From positions 248,001 to 312,000 of the forward strand of contig NZ_JAFHKT010000148.1 in NCBI RefSeq assembly GCF_017052465.1: a stretch of DNA of 64,000 nt, written 5' to 3'. Shown here one piece after another: positions 57,354 to 64,000 of the stretch. The stretch is from Arthrobacter pascens (lineage in GTDB: Bacteria > Actinomycetota > Actinomycetes > Actinomycetales > Micrococcaceae). Every line of letters begins with the position of its first letter. The first letter of the stretch is position 1. A program made the position numbers and the translations under genes. Below the pieces are notes generated by a model. That model made no database searches. It was not told where the DNA came from and saw nothing but the letters and a program-made list of their open reading frames with translations.

Positions 57354-57695
57354 GTGGTAGCAGTGCAACACCTCGGGAATCAGCCGCAACGTACTTGCAT
57401 CGGATGCCGGACGAAAGGGTCGCGGTCTGAGTTACTCCGGCTCGTCTCCGACGCCGGCGGATCTTCCGTCGTCGTGGTGGATGAACGACGCCGGATGGCT
57501 GGCAGGGGTGCATGGCTGCACCCCAGCGAAGCGTGCCTGGCCCTGGCGGTCAAGCGGCGTGCATTCGGAAGGGCCCTCAAGGGCGCAACCGATGCCGCCG
57601 CCGTCGAACGCCGGATCACGGCAGGCACGCACGCCGTGGACACCCCGGTGGCCGCAGCAACAACCGTCCAACCTGAAAGCGGGTCAGAAAACTGA
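57354..57695 (+). CDS. ylxR: YlxR (RNA-binding DUF448) family protein
   Basis: A 113-aa protein with PQRTCIGCRTKGSRSELLRLV at the N-terminus, the YlxR C-x2-C-like start, then ERRRMAGRGAWLHPSEACLALAVKRRAFGRALKG. The fold binds RNA, and it is usually encoded between nusA and infB, as here. GTG at 57354 was chosen; GTG at 57363 is possible. About 30 residues after the core are a low-complexity Ala/Val/Thr tail. Its stop overlaps the first of the mini-ORFs before infB by one base. Confidence 0.92.
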   Translation: MVAVQHLGNQPQRTCIGCRTKGSRSELLRLVSDAGGSSVVVVDERRRMAGRGAWLHPSEACLALAVKRRAFGRALKGATDAAAVERRITAGTHAVDTPVAAATTVQPESGSEN

Positions 57696-57805
57696 TGGAA
57701 ACCCGATGAGTTCCCAGCGATGAGTGCGCAACGATGACAACTTTGTTGCGCTCTGCAATGGACCTTTCAGCTGCACTCGCGGCGGAGGTCCGCAGTAAGA
57801 AGTAG
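57695..57805 (+). other. Chain of ATGA-coupled mini-ORFs before infB
   Basis: Starting in the ylxR stop (TGATG), four tiny frames overlap stop-to-start: METR (57695-57709), MSSQR (57706-57723), MSAQR (57720-57737) and a 23-codon frame MTTLLRSAMDLSAALAAEVR followed by SKK (57734-57805). The two middle units are a 14-bp tandem repeat. Each stop TGA overlaps the next ATG. infB starts 42 bp after the last stop. This could carry ribosomes from ylxR towards infB, but the peptides may be incidental. Confidence 0.45.
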
Positions 57806-57847
57806 ACGGTTCGTGCCTGGCTCGGTGCGGACCGAGACAGGAGAAAT

Positions 57848-60766
57848 GTGGCCAAGGTCCGCGTACATGAGCTTGCTAAAGAGCTCGGTATTACTTCCAA
57901 AGATGCAGTAACCAAACTGCAGGAACTGGGCGAATTCGTTCGCTCTGCCTCTTCCACCATTGAGGCCCCCGTTGTGCGAAAACTCCGCAACGCCTTCCCG
58001 GCTGCGGCCGCTTCGAAGACCGAAGCGCCCGCCAGCGCCCCCAAGGCTCCGGCCAAGGCGGCAGAATCACGCCCCGCCCCGGCTCCCGGTCCGGCTGCCC
58101 CGAAGGCCCAGGCCCCCGCCCCGGCTCCGGCACCCGCTCCGGCACCCGCTGCTGAAGCTCCGGCCGCGCCTGCAGCACCTGCTGCTCCCGCTACCGCAGC
58201 GCCCGCAACTCCCTCGCCGGCTGCCCCCGCCGCTCCGTCGACGGGCGCCAAGCCCGGCGCGCGTCCGGCGCCCAAGGCGGAAGCTCCGGCTGCGCCGGCA
58301 GCACGCCAGGGTGGCTCGGCTCCCCGCCCGGGCGGTCCCCGTCCCGGCAACAACCCGTTCGCAACGTCCCAGGGCATGCCCCGCGGCCGTGGCGGCGACG
58401 GAGACCGTCCGCCGCGCCCGGGCAACAACCCGTTCGCAACGTCCCAGGGCATGCCCCGTCCGGGCGGCAGCCGTACTGACGGCGACCGTCCCGGCGGTCC
58501 CCGCCCCGCGGCAGGCGCCGGCGGTCCCCGTCCCGGTGCTCCGCGCACCGGTGGCGCTCCGGGCGGTCCCCGTCCCGGTGCTCCGCGCACTGGTGGTGCT
58601 CCGGGCAGCGCTGGTGGTCCGCGTACCGCAGGGGCTGGCGGAAACCGTCCCACTCCGGGCATGATGCCCAACCGCACTGAGCGTCCGGCACCGGCTGGTG
58701 CAGGACGTCCCGGTGGCGGCGGACGCGGTCCGGGCCGTCCAGGCGGCGCTCCCGGAACCGGCGGTCCCGGTGCAGGCGGCGGCGCTCCGGCCGGCGGCGG
58801 CTTCGGCAAGGGTGGTCGCGGTCGCGGCGGAACCCAGGGTGCCTTCGGTAAGGGCGGCGCAGGCCGTGGCAAGCAGCGCAAGTCGAAGCGTGCAAAGCGC
58901 CAGGAACTTGAGCAGATGAGCGCCCCGTCGCTGGGTGGCGTGAGCGTACCCCGCGGCGACGGCAACACCGTAGTCCGGCTTCGCCGTGGCTCGTCCATCA
59001 CGGACTTCGCCGACAAGATCGAGGCGAACCCCGCCGCGCTGGTGACCGTGCTCTTCCACCTCGGTGAAATGGCAACGGCCACACAGTCGCTGGATGAGGA
59101 AACCTTCGCACTGCTGGGCGAGGAGCTTGGCTACAAGCTTCAGGTCGTCTCTCCGGAGGACGAGGAGCGCGAGCTGCTCAGCACCTTCGACATCGACTTC
59201 GACGCCGAGCTGGAAGCAGAAGGCGACGAAGACCTTGAGGCACGTCCTCCAGTAGTCACCGTCATGGGCCACGTCGACCACGGTAAAACCCGCCTGCTCG
59301 ATGCCATCCGCAAGTCCGACGTTATGGCGGGCGAGCACGGCGGCATCACGCAGCACATCGGTGCCTACCAGGTCACGCACAACCACGAAGGCGAAGACCG
59401 CAAGATCACCTTCATCGACACCCCCGGTCACGAGGCGTTCACCGCCATGCGTGCCCGTGGTGCGAAGGTCACGGACATCGCCATCCTGGTGGTCGCAGCG
59501 GACGACGGCGTTATGCCGCAGACCGTTGAAGCCCTCAACCACGCGCAGGCAGCTAACGTGCCGATCGTCGTGGCTGTGAACAAGATCGATAAGGAAAGCG
59601 CCAACCCGGACAAGGTCCGCGGCCAGCTGACCGAATACGGCTTGGTTCCGGAAGAATACGGTGGCGACACCATGTTCGTTGAGGTCTCTGCACGCCAGAA
59701 CCTGAACATCGACGAGCTGCTCGAGGCAGTCCTGCTGACCGCAGACGCTGCCCTGGACATGCGCGCCAACCCGAACAAGGACGCCCGCGGTATCGCGATC
59801 GAAGCCAACCTCGACAAGGGCCGCGGTTCCGTGGCAACTGTCCTGGTCCAGTCCGGCAGCCTGCGCGTCGGCGACACGATCGTTGCCGGTACGGCCCACG
59901 GCCGTGTCCGTGCGATGTTCGACGACGACGGCAGCGCCCTGACCGAGGCCGGCCCGTCCCGCCCCGTCCAGGTGCTGGGTCTGTCCAACGTGCCGCGCGC
60001 CGGTGACACCTTCTTCGTGACCGCTGACGAGCGCACCGCCCGCCAGATCGCCGAGAAGCGTGAAGCAGCCGACCGCAACGCCGCCCTCGCCAAGCGCCGC
60101 AAGCGCATCAGCCTGGAAGACTTCGACCAGGCCGTCGCCGAAGGCAAGATCGACACCCTCAACCTCATCCTCAAGGGTGACGTGTCCGGTGCCGTGGAAG
60201 CCCTCGAAGACGCACTGCTCAAGATCGACGTCGGCGAAGGTGTCCAGCTCCGCGTTATCCACCGCGGTGTCGGTGCCATCACGCAGAACGACGTCAACCT
60301 GGCAACGGTCGACAGCGCCGTCATTATCGGCTTCAACGTCAAGCCCGCCGAGCGTGTTGCCGAACTGGCAGACCGCGAAGGCGTGGACATGCGCTTCTAC
60401 TCCGTCATCTACGCAGCAATCGATGACATTGAGATGGCCCTCAAGGGCATGCTCAAGCCGGAGTACGAGGAAGTCCAGCTTGGCACCGCCGAGGTCCGCG
60501 AGGTGTTCCGTTCCTCCAAGTTCGGCAACATTGCAGGCTCCATCGTTCGCTCGGGCATTATCCGACGCAACACGAAGGCCCGCATCAGCCGCGACGGCAA
60601 GATCATCGGCGACAACCTCACCGTTGAGACGCTCAAGCGGTTCAAGGACGACGCCACCGAGGTCCGCACGGACTTCGAGTGTGGTATCGGTCTTGGTTCG
60701 TACAACGACATCAACGAAGGCGACATCATCGAGACCTTCGAGATGCGCGAGAAGCCGCGCGTCTAA
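57848..60766 (+). CDS. infB: Translation initiation factor IF-2
   Basis: A 972-aa IF2 that delivers initiator tRNA. The long N-terminal region (about 50-330) is Ala/Pro then Gly/Arg-rich, with two copies of NNPFATSQGMPR. The N-terminal 50 residues KVRVHELAKELGITSKDAVTKLQELG are an IF2_N domain, and a second IF2_N lies just before the GTPase. The G domain has G1 VTVMGHVDHGKTRLLD, G3 DTPGHEAF and G4 VAVNKIDK, then domains II-IV, with the C2 initiator-binding end IETFEMREKPRV. GTG at 57848 follows GAGACAGGAGAAAT. Confidence 0.97.
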   Translation: MAKVRVHELAKELGITSKDAVTKLQELGEFVRSASSTIEAPVVRKLRNAFPAAAASKTEAPASAPKAPAKAAESRPAPAPGPAAPKAQAPAPAPAPAPAPAAEAPAAPAAPAAPATAAPATPSPAAPAAPSTGAKPGARPAPKAEAPAAPAARQGGSAPRPGGPRPGNNPFATSQGMPRGRGGDGDRPPRPGNNPFATSQGMPRPGGSRTDGDRPGGPRPAAGAGGPRPGAPRTGGAPGGPRPGAPRTGGAPGSAGGPRTAGAGGNRPTPGMMPNRTERPAPAGAGRPGGGGRGPGRPGGAPGTGGPGAGGGAPAGGGFGKGGRGRGGTQGAFGKGGAGRGKQRKSKRAKRQELEQMSAPSLGGVSVPRGDGNTVVRLRRGSSITDFADKIEANPAALVTVLFHLGEMATATQSLDEETFALLGEELGYKLQVVSPEDEERELLSTFDIDFDAELEAEGDEDLEARPPVVTVMGHVDHGKTRLLDAIRKSDVMAGEHGGITQHIGAYQVTHNHEGEDRKITFIDTPGHEAFTAMRARGAKVTDIAILVVAADDGVMPQTVEALNHAQAANVPIVVAVNKIDKESANPDKVRGQLTEYGLVPEEYGGDTMFVEVSARQNLNIDELLEAVLLTADAALDMRANPNKDARGIAIEANLDKGRGSVATVLVQSGSLRVGDTIVAGTAHGRVRAMFDDDGSALTEAGPSRPVQVLGLSNVPRAGDTFFVTADERTARQIAEKREAADRNAALAKRRKRISLEDFDQAVAEGKIDTLNLILKGDVSGAVEALEDALLKIDVGEGVQLRVIHRGVGAITQNDVNLATVDSAVIIGFNVKPAERVAELADREGVDMRFYSVIYAAIDDIEMALKGMLKPEYEEVQLGTAEVREVFRSSKFGNIAGSIVRSGIIRRNTKARISRDGKIIGDNLTVETLKRFKDDATEVRTDFECGIGLGSYNDINEGDIIETFEMREKPRV
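58346..58458 (+). repeat. 38-bp direct repeat within infB
   Basis: An exact 38-bp sequence occurs at 58346-58383 and 58421-58458, encoding GNNPFATSQGMPR twice, 75 bp apart. It lies in the low-complexity linker and may vary in copy number between strains. Confidence 0.85.
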
Positions 60767-60797
60767 GGTTCTCGTTTGACGAACTAGCAGTTGCAGG

Positions 60798-60836
60798 TGC
60801 GGGGCCGTTGGATTTTTTCCGGCGGCCCCGCATTTT
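60798..60836 (+). terminator. Intrinsic terminator after infB
   Basis: TGCGGGGCCG (60798-60807) pairs with CGGCCCCGCA (60823-60832) across a 15-nt loop. TTTT (60833-60836) follows. Confidence 0.8.
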
Positions 60837-60858
60837 CGCCCAGCCCGGGAGCCTCCGA

Positions 60859-60960
60859 GTTTTGGGGGCGCCCCGCCCCTACGCTGGGCGGCTTGGGATC
60901 TTCGATCCCAAGCCGCCCAGCTCCGGCAGGCCCGATGCCACTCCCGGGCGCCCCCAAAAC
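60859..60960. repeat. Nested inverted-repeat element between infB and rbfA
   Basis: Outer arms of 15 bp, GTTTTGGGGGCGCCC (60859-60873) and its reverse complement (60946-60960), enclose an 18-bp perfect hairpin (60883-60900 with 60904-60921) with a TTC loop. The two structures are perfect and together span 102 bp. It looks like a REP/MITE-type element or a strong RNA structure placed just behind the infB terminator. Confidence 0.75.
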
Positions 60961-61061
60961 CCTCCGGCATCGTCATAGACTCACCTCATGTGCGTGGCAG
61001 CAAAGGCAACTTAAGAGCCCTGCTGCCAAGCGCCGTCGTACCTCAATATTTAGGAGTAAAA

Positions 61062-61571
61062 ATGGCTGATCCGGCACGCGCTGCCAAGTTGGCGCAGCGG
61101 ATTAAGGTTGTTGTTGCAGAGGCCCTGGGCCGGAAGGTCAAGGATCCGCGGCTTGAGGGCATTACTGTCACTGATGCCCGGGTGACCAATGACCTGCAGC
61201 ATGCCACCATCTACTACACCGTGTTCGGTGACCAGGCCGTGCAGGCTGATGCGGCGAAGGGCCTGGAGAAGGCCCGGGGTGTGCTGCGCCAGGAAGTGGG
61301 CCGCAACATCACCGTCCGCCTGACCCCCACGCTGGAGTTCGTAGCGGACCAGATTCCCGTGAATGCCTCCAACCTGGAGGAGCTGCTCCGCGCCGCGAAG
61401 AAGCGCGACGCGGAAGTTGCGGCCCTGGCGGAGAACGCCAAGCACGCCGGCGACGCCGACCCGTACAAGAGTGACATTCCGGCAGACGTTGACATCGATG
61501 AAGACGACTTCGACGAAGAGGACACGGACCTCAGCGGCAACGACGACATCGATGAGGACCAGAGCAAGTAG
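61062..61571 (+). CDS. rbfA: Ribosome-binding factor A
   Basis: A 169-aa RbfA, a cold-shock factor in 30S maturation. The conserved KH-like domain is at residues 1-115 (RAAKLAQRIKVVVAEALGRKVKDPRL, VTNDLQHATIYYTVFG, LTPTLEFVADQI). A 50-residue acidic tail rich in Asp and Glu follows, as in other actinobacteria. ATG at 61062 has AGGAG upstream. truB, which often follows, is not here; the next gene is convergent. Confidence 0.95.
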   Translation: MADPARAAKLAQRIKVVVAEALGRKVKDPRLEGITVTDARVTNDLQHATIYYTVFGDQAVQADAAKGLEKARGVLRQEVGRNITVRLTPTLEFVADQIPVNASNLEELLRAAKKRDAEVAALAENAKHAGDADPYKSDIPADVDIDEDDFDEEDTDLSGNDDIDEDQSK

Positions 61572-61599
61572 GGTCACAGACAGTAGGCAGTACAGAAAA

Positions 61600-61638
61600 G
61601 GTGCGGCCGGATCCCCGGGATCCGGCCGCACCTTTCTT
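61600..61638. terminator. Bidirectional terminator between rbfA and the ScyD-like gene
   Basis: GGTGCGGCCGGATCCC (61600-61615) pairs with GGGATCCGGCCGCACC (61617-61632). Plus-strand RNA continues TTTCTT and minus-strand RNA continues CTTTTCTG, so it can stop both convergent genes. Confidence 0.88.
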
Positions 61639-61640
61639 CG

Positions 61641-62750
61641 TCAGTCGTCCTTGTGCCCGGTCAGGGGCTGGGACACCACGCGGCCGTCCGGGGCCTTCAT
61701 CGGTTCAGGCAGCGCATTCACCGTGGCATAGAGGGTGTCGCCCCTGAGATCCACGTCAGCGGTGAGCGTTGCCGGGAGCAGCACCCGCTGTTTGCCGTCG
61801 TCGTCGGAGATCCTGAGCACGCCCTTCCCGAACAGGGAAGCCACATACACGTTGCCGTCGTGATCCGTCTCAATGCCGGTCGGCGACATGACGTGGTCAG
61901 CAAACAGCTTGGCCTTCCCGCTGTGCGGGTTGACCTTGTACACGGCGCCGCGGGCGCCGAGGGCAGGATCTTCAGGCCCGCCCGGTAGCAGGGACACATA
62001 CAGCCAGCCGTCCGGACCGACGGTGACGTCAGTGGGAACCGGCTCGAACCTGTACGTGTACCCCGCGATGCAGGCCGGCATCTTCAGTGCCGCCGCCTCC
62101 GCCGCAGTGAAACGGTGGGAACGCGGCGGCAGCACGGCGACAGTCTTGGCCTTGCCGGACTTCACATCGACGGAAACGATGCTGTTGGCTCCAGCATCGG
62201 CCACATACACCGTGTTGCCGGAAACTTCGATGCCATAGGGATGGGAATCGACGTCGCCCTTGTAGGAGACCGGTACGTCCTTTGGCAGCTTGGCTGCGCA
62301 GGTGGCCGGCAGGTTCCGGAAGCCGTACTGGGTGGCGCCGTCGGCATTGTGCTTCTGCTCCAAGGCAGCCAGATCGCCGAACGTGCGGTGCTTGCCGTCG
62401 GTGCCGATGCTCCGGATATGCCCGGCCAGCGGGCGCGGATCCATGGGCCCGGCCCCTTGGCTCTCGGCGAAGTAGATCGTTCCGCGCTGCCGGTCGGAGC
62501 CCGCCACGTCCCAGGCAGGGTTGTTGTAGACCACGGAGCGGGCTCCGTTACGGGCGATCCGCACGAGACGGCCGGCGAACTCTTCACTGACGAGAACCGA
62601 GCCGTCGTACCCGGCGCTGACGTGCAGGGGAGTCAGCAAGCCCTTCGCGACTACCTTCGGAGCTGCAGGGGCGGCCCCGGTCGCCGGGGCGGAGGAGAGA
62701 ATGGTCGCGGTCGCGGCGAGGACCGCCAGGATTGATAGTTTCTTTTTCAT
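61641..62750 (-). CDS. ScyD/ScyE-like secreted beta-propeller protein
   Basis: A 369-aa exported protein. Residues 1-27 are a Sec signal (KKKLSILAVLAATATILSS-APATGA). The rest has repeated NHL/SMP-like blades (GSVLVSEEFAGRLVRIARNG, TVYVADAGANSIVSVDVKSGKAK, GWLYVSLLPGGPED, GNVYVASLFGKGVLRISDDDG), the ScyD-family pattern. A PVP-x-G-y-x-y-like stretch (CIAGYTYRFEPVPTDVTVGPDG) is typical. It is probably a calcium-dependent sugar-binding or lactonase-like propeller; the substrate is unknown. ATG at 62750 has GGAG upstream. Confidence 0.82.
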   Translation of the reverse strand: MKKKLSILAVLAATATILSSAPATGAAPAAPKVVAKGLLTPLHVSAGYDGSVLVSEEFAGRLVRIARNGARSVVYNNPAWDVAGSDRQRGTIYFAESQGAGPMDPRPLAGHIRSIGTDGKHRTFGDLAALEQKHNADGATQYGFRNLPATCAAKLPKDVPVSYKGDVDSHPYGIEVSGNTVYVADAGANSIVSVDVKSGKAKTVAVLPPRSHRFTAAEAAALKMPACIAGYTYRFEPVPTDVTVGPDGWLYVSLLPGGPEDPALGARGAVYKVNPHSGKAKLFADHVMSPTGIETDHDGNVYVASLFGKGVLRISDDDGKQRVLLPATLTADVDLRGDTLYATVNALPEPMKAPDGRVVSQPLTGHKDD

Positions 62751-62913
62751 GCTGCTGTCTCCAATGTCAATGGTGTTCATCCAGAGCATTGAGACCTGAT
62801 TTTTGGCCCGATGTGGGTTCCCCCGACGCGCGCATTCTAGTCCCGGGAATTGAGGACTGTCGATGGTGGGAAACAAGTGGCCGCCGCGGGCCCGGCAGGA
62901 CCACCCGTCTGGC

Positions 62914-62919
62914 TATGAT
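62914..62919 (+). promoter_or_regulatory. -10 box for leaderless deaminase gene
   Basis: TATGAT sits six bases before the ATG at 62926, so the transcript would start at the codon. No -35 is seen and no Shine-Dalgarno is present. Confidence 0.5.
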
Positions 62920-62925
62920 CAGATC

Positions 62926-63411
62926 ATGCCTGCACAACCGACCGAAGCAGATGTCCTCGGGTACCTGACTGAAGCAGTCGCCCTGGCCGAGAGGAACGTT
63001 GCGGCCGGGGGAGGACCTTTCGGCGCACTCGTTGTCACCGCGGACGGGACAAAGCACGAAGGCGTCAACCGCGTCACCCGGGACAACGACCCCACGGCGC
63101 ACGCGGAAGTGGTGGCCATTCGCGCCGCCGCGGCGGAAACCGCGAATTTCGATCTCAGCGGTGCAGTCCTGTACACCAGTTGCGAGCCGTGCCCGCTATG
63201 CCTGGCGGCAGCCCTCTGGGCGCGTATCGACCGTGTTTACTTTGCCGCCGATCGTCATGGCGCCGCGGCCGCCGGGTTCGACGACGCGCTGTTCTACGAA
63301 TATTTCGCCGGTACCCTGCCGGAGCTGCTGCCGGTCAGGCACACTCCGGTGCCGACGTCGGGCGCTCCCTTTGACGCCTGGCTCACCCACGCCGAACGCA
63401 CCGATTACTGA
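62926..63411 (+). CDS. Nucleoside/guanine deaminase-family protein
   Basis: A 161-aa zinc deaminase of the CMP/dCMP-tRNA deaminase fold. The signature HAEVVAIR gives H59 (zinc) and E61 (catalytic), and TSCEPCPLC gives C86 and C89 (zinc). The EPCPLC style fits guanine deaminase (GuaD)-like members, though TadA and other types share it. ATG at 62926 is chosen because it has an exact -10 spacing; the longer upstream frame lacks any start signal. It converges with the aminotransferase gene, overlapping it by 7 bp. Confidence 0.85.
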   Translation: MPAQPTEADVLGYLTEAVALAERNVAAGGGPFGALVVTADGTKHEGVNRVTRDNDPTAHAEVVAIRAAAAETANFDLSGAVLYTSCEPCPLCLAAALWARIDRVYFAADRHGAAAAGFDDALFYEYFAGTLPELLPVRHTPVPTSGAPFDAWLTHAERTDY

Positions 63412-64000
63412 CCCGGCTGGCTGCCCGTGCCGGTGACCGGTGCTGCACCGGCCGTCGCCGGCTCCCTTGCGGGGAGCCGGCTCACGCCCTCCACGAGCTC
63501 GGCCTGCGTGGCGCACAGCGCTATCCGGATCCATCCCTCGCCAATGGAACCGAACGCCGTTCCCGGGGCAAACGACACACCCGACTCAGCCAGGAATCGC
63601 CGCACCCAAGACCGGACATCGCCGCCGCTCACGTGCGACACGTCGGCCCACAGGTAGAACGCTCCCTGCGCAGTGAGGAACGGGATGCCCTTGGAGCGCA
63701 GGAGGGCGGACGCGGCATCCCGGTTGGTCCGGTAATGGTCCCGCGCCTGCACCACATAGTCCTGCGGCCCGGTCAGGGCCGCGAGCGCCGCATACTGCGA
63801 CGGCGAGGCCACGCAGGAGACGATCGCCTCCATCACGTTGTTCATCTGCTGCTCAAGTCCGGGCGGGCAGACAAGGGCACCGATCCGCAGCCCGGTCAGG
63901 CCGTAGGTCTTGGACAGCGTCAGCGACGTGAACACCCGCGCCTCACCTGGCACGGCACTGTCGAAGCGGGCCGGACTCACGTGCGGAACGTCGTACGTGA
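63405..64000 (-). CDS. Aminotransferase class I/II, C-terminal part
   Basis: The visible 197 codons are the C-terminal half of a fold-type I aminotransferase; its N-terminus lies beyond the window. The PLP-binding lysine is in SLTLSKTYGLTGLRIGALV, and the C-terminal small domain has GIPFLTAQGAFYLWADVS and ESGVSFAPGTAFG-GEGWIRIALC. It is of the aspartate/alanine/tyrosine aminotransferase group; the substrate cannot be told from this part. The stop lies inside the end of the deaminase gene, a 7-bp convergent overlap. Confidence 0.88.
   Translation of the reverse strand, partial: TYDVPHVSPARFDSAVPGEARVFTSLTLSKTYGLTGLRIGALVCPPGLEQQMNNVMEAIVSCVASPSQYAALAALTGPQDYVVQARDHYRTNRDAASALLRSKGIPFLTAQGAFYLWADVSHVSGGDVRSWVRRFLAESGVSFAPGTAFGSIGEGWIRIALCATQAELVEGVSRLPAREPATAGAAPVTGTGSQPGQ

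Noticed and set aside
58067..60976. A very long minus-strand open frame (969 codons) opposite infB
   Set aside because: It mirrors the G/C third-position bias of infB, has no recognisable domain, and its product is a low-complexity shadow. Such antisense frames are expected in GC-rich genes.

Overview
This is a contiguous stretch of high-GC chromosome from an actinobacterium, most probably Arthrobacter or Pseudarthrobacter (Micrococcaceae). The evidence is the strong G/C third-position bias, frequent GTG starts, Ala/Pro/Gly-rich extensions on ribosomal protein S2 and IF2, a two-tRNA-Asn block next to dnaG, and a backbone order also seen in Mycobacterium: rpsB-tsf-pyrH-frr-cdsA, dxr-rip1-ispG-GNAT-proS and rimP-nusA-ylxR-infB-rbfA. 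I saw no phage, insertion sequence, integrase or CRISPR array. It reads as core genome with an embedded catabolic block.

Layout. 1-6.7 kb: end of dnaG, two tRNA-Asn genes each with its own promoter-like box and terminator, a Bcr/CflA efflux pump with a 59-codon membrane peptide gene behind it, a holin-like membrane protein, a CDP-alcohol phosphatidyltransferase with a DMT-type transporter, a glycosyltransferase and a tRNA with a CAT anticodon. 6.7-13.9 kb: a glutaryl-CoA-dehydrogenase-like gene behind a perfect palindrome, a secreted M23-like protein, then rpsB, tsf, pyrH, frr, cdsA and a DivIVA-domain gene. 14-41.5 kb: the catabolic block. It holds two divergent sodium/solute symporter operons around a LytS/LytTR two-component system; an Lrp regulator facing bkdABC (branched-chain keto acid dehydrogenase E1a, E1b, E2); a TetR regulator facing accD1-accA1-acyl-CoA dehydrogenase-scoA-scoB-maoC-citE; a lipase-maturation-factor-like gene; and a LacI-controlled ABC importer with a GH32 fructosidase. 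41.6-64 kb: dxr, rip1, a SatD/DUF3307-like pair, yciI, ispG, GNAT, proS, a TSUP exporter, a PLP decarboxylase, an APH-like kinase, a VIT1-type transporter, a DUF4439-like protein, rimP, nusA, ylxR, infB, rbfA, a ScyD-like secreted protein, a nucleoside deaminase and part of an aminotransferase.

How the genes fit together. bkdABC plus the acc-sco-mao-cit operon form a leucine (and possibly itaconate) degradation route that matches gene for gene the M. tuberculosis Rv2495c-Rv2504c set. No E3 is encoded here. Three catabolic operons (actP, bkd, acc) carry TGTGA-N6-TCACA-like CRP/GlxR sites. The TetR intergenic region carries two GTTA-N8-TAAC palindromes, and a third lies upstream of the glutaryl-CoA-dehydrogenase-like gene. 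The LacI regulator has near-identical operators at its own promoter and over the importer promoter. Six genes scattered through the window have a TANNNT box exactly six bases before the start codon, which suggests leaderless transcripts.

Least understood parts: the SatD/DUF3307-like pair with its AT-rich inverted-repeat cluster, the chain of ATGA-coupled mini-ORFs between ylxR and infB, the nested inverted repeat between infB and rbfA, and the structured 289-bp gap before proS. All calls come from reading the sequence by eye; nothing was searched against a database.
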